Positions 36,374 to 45,998 are shown, numbered from the stretch's first letter. The stretch: DNA of 64,000 nucleotides from Blattabacterium cuenoti (GCF_014251275.1 NZ_CP059183.1:459001-523000), one strand, 5' to 3'. Translations and numbers: made by a program. Notes: generated from the sequence alone by a model not told the origin.

Positions 36374-39157
36374 ATGGAATATAATTTTCGTAAGATAGAA
36401 AAGTATTGGCAAAAATATTGGGAAAAAAATAAAATTTTCCATGTTAAGGAAAATGAAAAACAAAAATACTATATTTTAAATATGTTCCCATATCCTTCCG
36501 GATATGGATTGCATGTTGGACATTGTTTGGGTTATATAGCTTCAGATATATATGCAAGATACAAAATAACAAAAGGATTTAACGTTTTAAATCCTATAGG
36601 ATTTGATTCTTTTGGATTACCTGCAGAACAATATGCTATACAAAATAGAAAACATCCAAATTATATAATTAGTAAAAATGAAAAAAAATATACTAATCAA
36701 ATAAAAAATATAGGAATATCTTTCGATTGGAATAGAAAATTAAAAACCAGTGACAAGAATTATTATAAATGGACACAATGGATGTTCATTCAAATATTCC
36801 ATTCTTGGTACGATAAAAATGACAATAAAGCAAAACCAATACAATCTCTAATAAAAGAATTTATAAAAAACGGAAATTATTTTGTAAACGCTAATACTTC
36901 ATACTTATGTAAGTTCGATAGTAAAAAGTGGAAAAAATTCAATGATAATGAAAAAGAAAACATTTTACAAAATTATAGATTAGCTTATTTATGCAAAAGT
37001 ATGGTGAACTGGTGTCCAGATTTAGGTACTGTTTTAGCAAATGAAGAAATTAAAAATGGTAAAAGTATAAGAGGGGGATACAAAGTTTATAAAAAACAAA
37101 TGTTGCAATGGCATATTAGGATTAATGCATACGCAAATAGATTAATAAACGGATTAAATTATATTTGTTGTTCTTCATCTTTAAAAAAATCTCAAATAAA
37201 CTGGATAGGAAAAACAAAAAAAATTACAGTTTTTTTAGAAGTACTTCATTCAAAGGATAAAAAAATAATTGAATTTACTCTTTTACATCCAGAAAAGGTA
37301 TTTGGAATTACTTTCGCAATATTATCAATAAATCATCCATATGTTAATAATATTAGCTTATCTGCTGATTACAAAAAGAAAGTTAAGAATTACATAGAAA
37401 AAACTTTTTATATTAATAAAAAAAATATTACTGGTGTATTCACAGGAAATTATGTTTTAAATCCTATTACAAAAAAATTAATTCCTATTTACGTTACAAA
37501 TTTTTTCAATATGGAAAATAGTATGGAATCCATGATAGGAATTCCTGCCCATGAAGAAAAAAGTAAATTATTTTCGGAAAAATTTGGGATAAATACTATA
37601 AAAGTTATTAGATTTTGCAATAAAAAAAATCAAAAAGTGTGTTATAACTCAGATTTTTTAAATGGATTACCTATTAATATAGCAAGAGAAAAAATAATTA
37701 AAATATTAATAAATAAAAAAATTGGAGAGTTAAAAATAAGTTATAGAATACGTGATGCTGTATTCTCTAGACAAAGATATTGGGGGGAACCAATACCTAT
37801 ATATTTAAAAAATAAAATTCCAAAAACTATACCTATTGAAAAATTACCTGTTATTCTTCCAGAAATACATAATTTTCAACCAAAAAATGGAAAATCTGCT
37901 TTATTTAGAGCTAAGAACTGGGCATGGGATGAAAAAAATATGAAAATAGTTTCAAATTCATTTATTGATTATAAAAGTGTATTTCCTATAGAAACTAATA
38001 CAATGCCTAGTTGGGCAGGATCTAGTTGGTATTTTTTACGTTATATGGATGTTACTAATGAAAATTTTTTTTTATCTAAAAAAAAAGAAAATTATTGGAA
38101 AAATGTGGATTTATATATAGGAGGATCTGAACACAATACTGGACATTTAATTTATGCTAGATTTTGGCATAAATTCTTAAAAGATAGAGGATGGGTCCAA
38201 ACAGAGGAACCATTTAAAAAAATATTAAATCAAGGAATGATTCTTAGTTTTTCTGCTATTATATTAAAAGTAATTGGTAAGAATATATTTGTTTCTTATG
38301 GTCTAAAAGAAAAATCAAAAGTATTTCATATGTTTCAGGAAATATATATAGATATTTTTTTTATTGAAAATAATAATCATTTAAATATATCTAACCTAAA
38401 AAAAATTAGACCAGAATTTTATAATTCTATTTTTATATTAGAAAATGGTACTTTTTTATGTAAAAGAAAATTGGAAAAAATGTCCAAATCAAAATATAAT
38501 ATTGTAAATCCAGATGATATATATAAAAAATATGGAGCTGATGTTTTTAGACTTCATGAAATGTTTTTAGGTCCTATTGTTCAATCTAAACCATGGGATG
38601 ATAAAAAAATAAATGGAGTAAAAAAATTTATTAAAAAATTATTTAATTTGTTTCATCAAAATGGTGTTTTTCAGGTATTAGAAACAGATCCAACATTTGA
38701 AGAGTTTCATATATTACATTACACTATAAAAAATATAGAAAAACATATACAATTATTTTCCTTCAACGTATGTATTAGTTATTTTATGATTGCAATAAAT
38801 AAATTACTTATTTTAAAATGCAAAAAAAGAAAAATATTAGAACCATTAATACAATTATTGGCTCCATTTATCCCACATATATCAGAAGAATTATGGAATA
38901 AATTGGGAAAACAAAATTCTATTTTGTATCATCCTATGCCAATTATAGATGTAAAATATATTAAAAAAAATAAAATAACATATCCAATTATGTTTAATGG
39001 AAAATTCAAATTCTTAGAAGAATTTGATTATAATATTGAAAAAGAAGAAATAAAAAATAAAATTTTAAATAATTTAAAAACAAAAAATATATTAAAAAAA
39101 AATATAGTAAAAAAAATAATTTTTATTCCAAAAAAAATAATAAACATTTTATTCTAA
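36374..39157 (+). CDS. leuS: leucyl-tRNA synthetase with degenerate editing site
   Basis: 927 residues. The synthetic site is intact: HVGH at 47-50 and KMSKS at 702-706, with SRQRYWGEP and the anticodon-binding C-terminus. The CP1 editing domain is present in length but its hallmarks are not. The Thr-rich peptide, normally TTRPDT, reads FTLLHPEKVFG (301-311). The GTGAVMAVP-[x]-[x]-D stretch reads NSMESMIGIPAHEEKS (Glu394 where the amino-group-binding Asp is expected). Charging is therefore expected to work and editing to be weak or lost; this is inference from motifs. Confidence 0.94.
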   Translation: MEYNFRKIEKYWQKYWEKNKIFHVKENEKQKYYILNMFPYPSGYGLHVGHCLGYIASDIYARYKITKGFNVLNPIGFDSFGLPAEQYAIQNRKHPNYIISKNEKKYTNQIKNIGISFDWNRKLKTSDKNYYKWTQWMFIQIFHSWYDKNDNKAKPIQSLIKEFIKNGNYFVNANTSYLCKFDSKKWKKFNDNEKENILQNYRLAYLCKSMVNWCPDLGTVLANEEIKNGKSIRGGYKVYKKQMLQWHIRINAYANRLINGLNYICCSSSLKKSQINWIGKTKKITVFLEVLHSKDKKIIEFTLLHPEKVFGITFAILSINHPYVNNISLSADYKKKVKNYIEKTFYINKKNITGVFTGNYVLNPITKKLIPIYVTNFFNMENSMESMIGIPAHEEKSKLFSEKFGINTIKVIRFCNKKNQKVCYNSDFLNGLPINIAREKIIKILINKKIGELKISYRIRDAVFSRQRYWGEPIPIYLKNKIPKTIPIEKLPVILPEIHNFQPKNGKSALFRAKNWAWDEKNMKIVSNSFIDYKSVFPIETNTMPSWAGSSWYFLRYMDVTNENFFLSKKKENYWKNVDLYIGGSEHNTGHLIYARFWHKFLKDRGWVQTEEPFKKILNQGMILSFSAIILKVIGKNIFVSYGLKEKSKVFHMFQEIYIDIFFIENNNHLNISNLKKIRPEFYNSIFILENGTFLCKRKLEKMSKSKYNIVNPDDIYKKYGADVFRLHEMFLGPIVQSKPWDDKKINGVKKFIKKLFNLFHQNGVFQVLETDPTFEEFHILHYTIKNIEKHIQLFSFNVCISYFMIAINKLLILKCKKRKILEPLIQLLAPFIPHISEELWNKLGKQNSILYHPMPIIDVKYIKKNKITYPIMFNGKFKFLEEFDYNIEKEEIKNKILNNLKTKNILKKNIVKKIIFIPKKIINILF

Positions 39158-39271
39158 TTTAATATTTAAGTTTAATATATTATATAATATATTATAATTT
39201 TTCTACATAAAATGTAGATTTGTATTTTCATATATCTTTCATTTTTGAATTTTTTCATTCTATATTTATAA

Positions 39272-40720
39272 ATGTGTAAAAACTTTTTTATGTCAAAAAA
39301 AATCCAAAATAAAACTAATATATATAGTTTTTTTAATTGTATAGAAAAAAATTTTGATAAAGCTACACGATTTATTCCAATAGAAAAAGGCCTTTTAGAA
39401 CAAATTAAAGAATGCAATTCTGTATACAGAATGAATTTTCCTGTAAAAATAGGAAAACAAATAAAAGTAATTGAAGCTTATAGAGTCCAACACTCTCATC
39501 ATAAACTACCTTGTAAAGGTGGAATTAGATATAGTATGAAAGTCACACAAGATGAAATTATGACTTTATCTGCTTTAATGACATATAAATGTGCTATAGC
39601 AGATGTTCCTTTTGGAGGAGCTAAAGGAGGAATAAAAATAGATCCACAAACTATGTCTGAAGAAAATATTGAAAAAATAACTCGTCGCTATACTTCTGAA
39701 TTAATTAAAAAAAACTTTATAGGTCCAGGAATTGATGTCCCAGCTCCTGATTACGGAACTGGAGAAAGAGAAATGAGCTGGATATTTGATACCTTTTTAT
39801 CACTTAGACCAAGTGATGTAGATGCTTTAGCTTGCGTAACTGGAAAACCAGTATCTCAAGGAGGTTTAAGGGGAAGAAAAGAAGCTACTGGATTAGGTGT
39901 ATTTTATGGAATTAGAGAATTGTGCAAAATGAAAGAAGAAATGGATTCTATCGGACTTGAAGTTGGTATAATAGGTAAAAAAGTTATAATACAAGGATTA
40001 GGAAATGTAGGATACCATACAGCTAATTTTTTTTATGAAGCAGGAGCAATTATAGTAGCTTTAGCAGAAAGAGAAGGTGCAATATATAATAAAAATGGAT
40101 TAGATGTATCTCAAGTAATTTTACATTTAAAAAATACAGGATCTATATTAAATTTTCCTAAAGCAAAAAATATAAAAAATACAGAAAGTGCACTAGAGTT
40201 AGAATGTGATATATTAATTCCTGCTGCTTTAGAAAATGTAATACATATAAATAATGCTAATCGTATAAAAGCAAAAATTATTGGAGAAGCAGCTAATGGG
40301 CCAATTACTCCTGAAGCAGACGAAATATTAGAAAAAAAAGGTATTATTATAGTTCCAGATATTTATTTAAATGCTGGTGGGGTAACAGTTTCTTATTTTG
40401 AATGGTTGAAAAATTTAAGTCATGTACGATATGGTAGGATGGAAAAAAGATTTAATGAAAATATGAATGCCAGATTACTACAAGTTGTAGAAACAATTTG
40501 CAATAAAAAAATTTCAAAGAAAGAAAAAAAAATTATTTTAAGAGGTGCAAGAGAAATTGATTTAGTTCGTAGTGGATTAGAAGATACAATGATTAATGGA
40601 TTTCATAAGATTATAAATTTAAAAAAATCATCAAATATTGAAAATATGAGAACTGCAGCCTTTCTCCTTGCAATTAATAAAATTATAGATTCCTACGAAA
40701 AACTAGGAATATTTCCGTAA
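39272..40720 (+). CDS. gdhA: glutamate dehydrogenase
   Basis: 482 residues, or 476 from the second ATG at 39290, which gives the more natural start. The glutamate-binding KGGIRY and catalytic-Lys region CAIADVPFGGAKGGIKIDP are present, as is the NAD(P) fold VIIQGLGNVGYHTANFF. It interconverts 2-oxoglutarate plus ammonia and glutamate. In Blattabacterium, ammonia from urease is thought to enter metabolism through this enzyme. Urease genes are not in the window. The coenzyme cannot be named with certainty. Confidence 0.94.
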   Translation: MCKNFFMSKKIQNKTNIYSFFNCIEKNFDKATRFIPIEKGLLEQIKECNSVYRMNFPVKIGKQIKVIEAYRVQHSHHKLPCKGGIRYSMKVTQDEIMTLSALMTYKCAIADVPFGGAKGGIKIDPQTMSEENIEKITRRYTSELIKKNFIGPGIDVPAPDYGTGEREMSWIFDTFLSLRPSDVDALACVTGKPVSQGGLRGRKEATGLGVFYGIRELCKMKEEMDSIGLEVGIIGKKVIIQGLGNVGYHTANFFYEAGAIIVALAEREGAIYNKNGLDVSQVILHLKNTGSILNFPKAKNIKNTESALELECDILIPAALENVIHINNANRIKAKIIGEAANGPITPEADEILEKKGIIIVPDIYLNAGGVTVSYFEWLKNLSHVRYGRMEKRFNENMNARLLQVVETICNKKISKKEKKIILRGAREIDLVRSGLEDTMINGFHKIINLKKSSNIENMRTAAFLLAINKIIDSYEKLGIFP

Positions 40721-40749
40721 TATTCTTTTTATAAAAAAAAATCTTTTTC

Positions 40750-41469
40750 ATGAAGTATAAAAGATCATTATTGAAACTAAGTGGAGAAGCTCTTATGGGA
40801 AATAACGAATTTGGATTTCATTATAATCGTCTTAAACAATATGCTGAAGAAGTAAAACAAGTAGTAGACATGGGGGGGCAAGTTGCAATAGTAATAGGAG
40901 GTGGAAATATATTTAGAGGATTTACTACTTCTAAAAAAGAGGAAAAAACAATTAATCGTATCGAAGGAGATTATATGGGAATGTTAGCAACTGTTATAAA
41001 TGGAATAGCTTTTCAATCTTATTTAGAAAATGTAGGAATTTGCACATATATTCAAACAGCAATTAGAATGGATCAAATAGCTGAACCTTTTGGTAAAGAT
41101 AGAGCAATTAGACATCTGGAAAAAGGAAGAGTTGTAATATTCGTTGCTGGATTAGGAAATCCATATTTTACAACTGATACTGCAGCAGTATTACGTGCAA
41201 TAGAAATAAATGCCGATGTTTTATTAAAAGGCACTAAAGTAGATGGAATTTATACTACAGATCCAGAAAAAGATAAATTTGCAAAAAAACTTAAAAACAT
41301 ATCTTTTGATATGGTTTACAAAATGGGAATAAAAGTAATGGATCAAACAGCTTTTATTTTAGGAAATGAAAATAATTTACCAATTGTTATTTTCGATATC
41401 AATAGGAAAGAAAATTTTAAAAAATTAGTATCAGGTGAAGAAATAGGTACTTTAGTTTATAAAAATTAA
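40750..41469 (+). CDS. pyrH: UMP kinase
   Basis: 239 residues, a hexameric amino-acid-kinase-fold enzyme that makes UDP. The start KRSLLKLSGEALMG, the VIGGGNIFRG loop, the TDTAAVLRAIE segment and KGTKVDGIYTTDP are signatures of PyrH. It lies 7 bases before frr, the usual order in bacteria. Confidence 0.96.
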   Translation: MKYKRSLLKLSGEALMGNNEFGFHYNRLKQYAEEVKQVVDMGGQVAIVIGGGNIFRGFTTSKKEEKTINRIEGDYMGMLATVINGIAFQSYLENVGICTYIQTAIRMDQIAEPFGKDRAIRHLEKGRVVIFVAGLGNPYFTTDTAAVLRAIEINADVLLKGTKVDGIYTTDPEKDKFAKKLKNISFDMVYKMGIKVMDQTAFILGNENNLPIVIFDINRKENFKKLVSGEEIGTLVYKN

Positions 41470-41476
41470 TAATCTT

Positions 41477-42043
41477 ATGGAAGATCTTATGGAAGATTTA
41501 AATAAAATTTTCTCTTTTTGCAAAAAAGATATGCAAAATGTTTTTTTAAAATTAAAAAAGGAAATACATACAATTAGATTAGGTAGTAAATCGGTAGCTT
41601 ATTCATTAAGTAATATTAAAGTAAAATGCTACGGAGCATATTCACTATTATTAGAAGTATCAAATATTACTACTGTAGATAACATGAATATTATTATTAA
41701 ACCTTGGGATAAAACAATACTTTCACAAATAGAAAAATCAATTATAGATTCAAATTTAGGTGTAACTCCAACAAATAGAGGAGATACAATACATATATTA
41801 ATTCCTGTAATAACAGAAGAAGGCAGAAAAAATATTATAAAAAATATTAAAATACAATCAGAAAAAGCAAAAGTACATATAAGGAATATAAGAAAAAAAA
41901 ATAATAATAATATAAAAAAGTTAAAAATATCTAAAGATATTTATAAAAAAGGTGAGATCCATATACAAATAATTACAGATAAATATACTAAAAAAATAGA
42001 TGAATTCTTTTTATATAAAGAAAATGAGATATTAAAAATATAA
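41477..42043 (+). CDS. frr: ribosome recycling factor
   Basis: 188 residues (184 from the second ATG at 41489). The three-helix bundle is recognisable, with a conserved central part LLEVSNITTVDNMNIIIKPWDKT and LGVTPTNRGDTIHI. The Arg in helix 3 (HIRNIRKKNNNNIKKLK) that contacts rRNA is kept. It splits post-termination ribosomes with EF-G. It sits between pyrH and asnS, with gaps of 7 and 2 bases. Confidence 0.94.
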   Translation: MEDLMEDLNKIFSFCKKDMQNVFLKLKKEIHTIRLGSKSVAYSLSNIKVKCYGAYSLLLEVSNITTVDNMNIIIKPWDKTILSQIEKSIIDSNLGVTPTNRGDTIHILIPVITEEGRKNIIKNIKIQSEKAKVHIRNIRKKNNNNIKKLKISKDIYKKGEIHIQIITDKYTKKIDEFFLYKENEILKI

Positions 42044-42045
42044 AA

Positions 42046-43455
42046 ATGACAATAAAAAAATATTCTGTAAAAGAATTATTAGATAAAGGAATTATTTTTT
42101 TAAATAAAAAAATATTAGTTGAAGGATGGATTCGTTCTTTTCGTAATTCCATTTTTATTTCTTTGAATGATGGATCTACCGTTAAAAATTTACAAATTGT
42201 TCTTCCAAAAAATTTGGAAAAAAAAGTTTTAAATAAAATAACAATTGGAACTTCTATAAAATCAATTGGATTAATAAAAAGAAGCATAGGCAACAAACAA
42301 AATATTGAGTTACAATCTATAAATTTTACTATCTACAAATCAGTAGATAGTAAGTTACTTCAAAAATCTATTTTACAACCTAAAAAGCATAGTTTAGAAA
42401 AAGTTAGAACACAATCTCATTTACGTTTTCAGACAAATTTATTTAGTTGTATAATGAGAATTAGACACTGTATTTCTTTTTCTATACACAAGTATTTCCA
42501 TGAACATAATTTTTTTTATATACATACTCCAATTATTACTACTTCAAATTGTGAAGGTATTGGAAAAATGTTTCAAGTAACTACTCTTGATTTTAGTAAA
42601 AATACAATAGATTATGAAAAAGATTTTTTTAAATGCAAAACTTATTTGAGTGTATCAGGTCAATTAGAAGCAGAATCTGCTAGTATAGGATTAGGTAAAG
42701 TGTATACTTTTGGACCTGTTTTTCGTGCAGAAAATTCAAATACTTCTAGACATTTATCTGAATTTTGGATGGTAGAACCTGAAGTAGCTTTTTACAATTT
42801 AGAAAAAATTATAAACTTAGCTGAAAATTTATTAAAATTTGTTATACAATACATTCTTTATAATTGTACAGAAGATTTATCATTTTTAAATGACAATATA
42901 AAAAAATGGAATAAAGATAAATTTTATCTTATAGATAAATTGGAACATATATTACAGTCTAAATTTCAAAAAATTAGTTATACAGATGTAATAAAAATAC
43001 TAAATAAAAAAAAAAAAAAAGAAAAAAACAATACACATCCAATTACTTGGGGAATGGACATTCAATCGGAACATGAACAATATTTAGTTAATGAATATTT
43101 CAAAAAAATTCCTGTAATTATATTTGATTATCCGATTGGAATTAAAGCATTTTATATGCGTATTAATGATGATGGTAAAACTGTAAGAGCTATAGATATT
43201 TTATTTCCAAATATAGGAGAAATTGTTGGAGGATCTCAAAGAGAAGAACGTTATGAAATATTATTCAAACGAGTAAAAGATATGAATATAGATACAAATA
43301 AGCTTTGGTGGTATTTAGAAACACGTAAATTTGGATCAGTTCCTCATAGTGGGTTTGGGTTAGGTTTTGATAGATTAGTTCAATTTATTACTGGAATGAA
43401 TAATATTCGTGATGTAATTCCATTTTCCAGAACTCCTAATAATGCAGAATTTTAA
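42046..43455 (+). CDS. asnS: asparaginyl-tRNA synthetase
   Basis: 469 residues, class II. An OB-fold anticodon domain (about 15-110) is followed by the catalytic core with motif 2 FGPVFRAENSNTSRHLSEFWMVEPE, the IGSQRE-like GGSQREERYE and motif 3 GFGLGFDRLVQFITG. The SNC/EG segment ITTSNCEGIGKMF favours AsnRS over AspRS. It charges tRNA-Asn. A perfect 11-bp hairpin lies within it at 42326-42353. Confidence 0.96.
   Translation: MTIKKYSVKELLDKGIIFLNKKILVEGWIRSFRNSIFISLNDGSTVKNLQIVLPKNLEKKVLNKITIGTSIKSIGLIKRSIGNKQNIELQSINFTIYKSVDSKLLQKSILQPKKHSLEKVRTQSHLRFQTNLFSCIMRIRHCISFSIHKYFHEHNFFYIHTPIITTSNCEGIGKMFQVTTLDFSKNTIDYEKDFFKCKTYLSVSGQLEAESASIGLGKVYTFGPVFRAENSNTSRHLSEFWMVEPEVAFYNLEKIINLAENLLKFVIQYILYNCTEDLSFLNDNIKKWNKDKFYLIDKLEHILQSKFQKISYTDVIKILNKKKKKEKNNTHPITWGMDIQSEHEQYLVNEYFKKIPVIIFDYPIGIKAFYMRINDDGKTVRAIDILFPNIGEIVGGSQREERYEILFKRVKDMNIDTNKLWWYLETRKFGSVPHSGFGLGFDRLVQFITGMNNIRDVIPFSRTPNNAEF
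42326..42353. repeat. 11-bp inverted repeat inside asnS
   Basis: TTACTATCTAC (42326-42336) pairs exactly with GTAGATAGTAA (42343-42353) around the loop AAATCA. It encodes TIYKSVDSK, a poorly conserved linker after the OB fold. Confidence 0.85.
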
Positions 43456-43463
43456 ATATTATT

Positions 43464-44948
43464 ATGTTAAAACATAAATTAATACAAAAAGTACATCATA
43501 GACTTTCTCCTCAACAAATAAAATTATTAAAATTAGTTCAATTATCTACTTTGGATTTTGAGAAAAGAGTACAACAGGAATTAGAGGAAAATCCAGCTTT
43601 AGAAGAAGAACATTTTTCTATTTACGAATCTGAAGAAGATAATGTAATAGATTTTGAGTCTTTAAAAAACGAAAATAAATATGATGAAAATAATTCTTAT
43701 GAAACATATGATAATTTAAATGAAGAAGAATATGAAAGTTTTAATAAAGAAAATTTATATGTAACAAATAATAATAAAAATTCTATTATTTATAAGAACA
43801 TAACTGTTACTTATAATACTTCTTTTCAAGAATATTTAAGGAATCAATTACATACTTTTAGATTTTTAAATAAAGAAGATTTATACATTGCCGATTTTAT
43901 ATTGGGGAACATAGATGATAACGGGTATATAAGAAGAACAACAAAATCAATGGCAGATGATATTATGTTAATATTTGGAAAATCAATAAAAGAAGAAAAA
44001 ATAGAACAATTGCTTATAGAATATATACAAAAATTAGATCCAATAGGAATTGGATCTAGAAATCTACAAGAATGTCTTTTTATTCAATTGAATAGAGAAA
44101 GAAAATCAGAAGATATTTTTATAGCAGAAAAAATTATAAGTAATTATTTTGAATATCTAGTAAAGAAAAATTACCATAAACTGCAAAAAAAATTAGGAGT
44201 AACAAAAAAAAAATTAAAAAAAGCTATTTGTAAAATAAAAAAACTTAATCCAAAACCTGGAAAAATATTTTCTGAAAACTATAAAAATTTTCACAATATA
44301 ATTCCAGATTTCACTATTTCTATTTTAGATGAAAAATTAGAATTATCCATTAATCATAGAAATACTCCAGAATTAATAGTATCACCTTCATATGTAAAAA
44401 TGTTAAAAAAGTACTATAAATTTTCAAATAAAGAAAACCAAGAAAAACATGAAAAAACTTTTTATTTTATAAAAAGTAAAATAAATTCAGCAAAATGGTT
44501 TGTTGATGCAATTAAACAACGTAAAAACACTTTGCTTTTAACTATGAATGCTATTATGGATTATCAAAAAGAATATTTTTTAACTGGAGATCCAATAAAA
44601 ATTAAACCAATGATTTTAAAAAACATTTCTCAAAAAATTGGAATAGGAATATCTACTGTTTCCAGAGTCGCTAACAGAAAATATGTAAATACTCCATATG
44701 GAACATTTTTAATTAAAAGTTTTTTTTCCGAAAAAATGAAAAATAAAGAAGGAGATGAAATTTCTTCTATTAAAATAAAAAAATACTTAAAAGAATTTAT
44801 ATCTCAAGAAAACAAAAAAAAACCTCTTACAGATGAAAAATTATCTAATATTTTTAAAAAAAAAGGTTATATAATCGCGAGAAGAACTATAACAAAATAT
44901 AGATCTAAAATGAATATTCCTATATCAAAAATGAGAAAAACATTATAA
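43464..44948 (+). CDS. rpoN: RNA polymerase sigma-54 factor
   Basis: 494 residues. Region I at the N-terminus has LSPQQIKLLKLVQLSTLDFEKRVQQELEENPAL. An acidic spacer (about 50-110) follows, then the core-binding domain with LGNIDDNGYI and LDPIGIGSRNLQECL. The DNA-binding part ends in the RpoN box RRTITKYRSKMNIP. Sigma-54 needs an AAA+ activator; none is in the window. The gene is complete. It is followed by a 577-base stretch with a decayed gene. Confidence 0.95.
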   Translation: MLKHKLIQKVHHRLSPQQIKLLKLVQLSTLDFEKRVQQELEENPALEEEHFSIYESEEDNVIDFESLKNENKYDENNSYETYDNLNEEEYESFNKENLYVTNNNKNSIIYKNITVTYNTSFQEYLRNQLHTFRFLNKEDLYIADFILGNIDDNGYIRRTTKSMADDIMLIFGKSIKEEKIEQLLIEYIQKLDPIGIGSRNLQECLFIQLNRERKSEDIFIAEKIISNYFEYLVKKNYHKLQKKLGVTKKKLKKAICKIKKLNPKPGKIFSENYKNFHNIIPDFTISILDEKLELSINHRNTPELIVSPSYVKMLKKYYKFSNKENQEKHEKTFYFIKSKINSAKWFVDAIKQRKNTLLLTMNAIMDYQKEYFLTGDPIKIKPMILKNISQKIGIGISTVSRVANRKYVNTPYGTFLIKSFFSEKMKNKEGDEISSIKIKKYLKEFISQENKKKPLTDEKLSNIFKKKGYIIARRTITKYRSKMNIPISKMRKTL

Positions 44949-45064
44949 TTTTCTTAATTTTATTAAATAATAGATAAAATGTATAATTTACGTACATTAC
45001 ATATTTTTTTATTAATATAATAATGAATAATTAATAATGTTGGAGAAAAAAAAAGGCCTATTAT

Positions 45065-45461
45065 CTAAAATATTTTTATTATGTATTCTATTTTAGGATA
45101 TTTTTCAAATAAATTCCATATATAATATTTTTTCATTTCTTTATAAGAATCTACAACTTTATAAGTTGTCTATTTTTTTATTTTTTTTAACATATCTCAA
45201 TTTTATCTTCCTCTAAATTATAAAGATTATTTAATATTTTTTCCACATAAAGGGCTAAAGTCCCTAATAGTTTTTATAGTAAAAAAACTTACTGTAAAAG
45301 AACTCCTTGTATTGTATTGTTTTGTAAAATTAGATTTTATAAAATATTATTATAATAAAACGAATAAAATAATAAATACTTTTGTTAACTTATAAACTAG
45401 ATTAATCTATAGATTGTTCCATTTCTTCAGTTATTAAACATGATAAATAATCTATATTATT
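45065..45461 (-). pseudogene. frame-broken remnant of an unknown gene
   Basis: Read on the minus strand from 45461 down, three pieces look like protein but lie in three different frames. They are NNIDYLSCLITEEMEQSID (45402-45458), GTLALYVEKILNNLYNLEED and a few more residues (45187-45267), and VVDSYKEMKKYYIWNLFEKY continuing to KIEYIIKIF and a stop (45065-45169). At least two frameshifts and several stops separate them. Use of W, C, D and E is unlike that of random A/T-rich sequence. I do not recognise the family. It lies upstream of nothing on its own strand and could be a gene lost recently. Confidence 0.5.
45153..45187 (+). terminator. possible terminator downstream of rpoN
   Basis: ACAACTT, a 3-base loop TAT and AAGTTGT form a perfect 7-bp stem (45153-45169), followed by TA and a long run of T (45172-45188). 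It is 205 bases past the rpoN stop, inside the decayed gene. Placement makes it only a candidate. Confidence 0.3.
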
Positions 45462-45525
45462 TTATTATTTTTATTATTATTAAAAATTATTTTATTTATT
45501 CATTTAAATTTAAACCTTAATATGT

Positions 45526-45951
45526 TTATACAGTAATCTTAGTATTAAGAATAACTGAATAAAGTTTTATTTTTTTTAGCAATAAAACTATTCCATTTGC
45601 TCTAATGGGAGAAAGGAAATTATTAAATCCTATTTCATAAATAAAATTGTAATTAGAATAAACAATTTCAATAGGATGAAGACCTGAATACATTCTTATC
45701 ATTAAAGCAGCAATTCCTTTTGGAATTAAAGCATCGCTATCAGCATCAAAAAAAACACGTTTATTTTTCAATTTCGCTTCTACCCAAACTTGTGATTGAC
45801 ATCCATGAATTAATTTGTCTTCAGATCTAAATTCATCTGTTTTTTTTTTTAAAATATTTCCTAACTTAATTAAATACTTATATTTATCTTCCCAATTATT
45901 AATAATATTAAATTCATTTTTTATTATTTTCTCCCTTTTTTCTAAAGTCAT
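45526..45951 (-). CDS. sufE: cysteine desulfuration protein SufE
   Basis: 141 residues. The sulfur-accepting Cys is C51 in KLIHGCQSQVWVEAKL, exactly as in E. coli SufE. DSDALIPKGIAALMIRMYSG and the end GFNNFLSPIRANGI are family motifs. SufE takes persulfide sulfur from a SufS-type desulfurase for Fe-S cluster assembly. No other suf gene is nearby; a NifS-like desulfurase is at 7901. It is 47 bases downstream of metE on the same strand. Confidence 0.95.
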   Translation of the reverse strand: MTLEKREKIIKNEFNIINNWEDKYKYLIKLGNILKKKTDEFRSEDKLIHGCQSQVWVEAKLKNKRVFFDADSDALIPKGIAALMIRMYSGLHPIEIVYSNYNFIYEIGFNNFLSPIRANGIVLLLKKIKLYSVILNTKITV

Positions 45952-45998
45952 TTATTACTTTTTATTTACAAAATACAAAAATAGAAAAATATTACATT

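Larger units (their letters stand above)
44949..45525. other. 577-base stretch after rpoN with no intact gene
   Basis: There is no open frame of useful size on either strand. On the minus strand 45065-45461 holds three protein-like pieces in three frames (listed separately as a pseudogene). The flanks 44949-45060 and 45462-45525 are simple A/T-rich sequence. A stem ACAACTT/AAGTTGT at 45153-45169 followed by a T-run on the plus strand could be a terminator for rpoN. Confidence 0.6.

Noticed and set aside
36400-36425. TGGC...TTGG resembling a sigma-54 promoter
   Set aside because: It lies in leuS coding sequence and encodes the conserved YWQKYW; no gene start follows.
39172-39417. Minus-strand open frame over the start of glutamate dehydrogenase
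   Set aside because: Antisense shadow of gdhA; no family likeness and A/T-rich composition.
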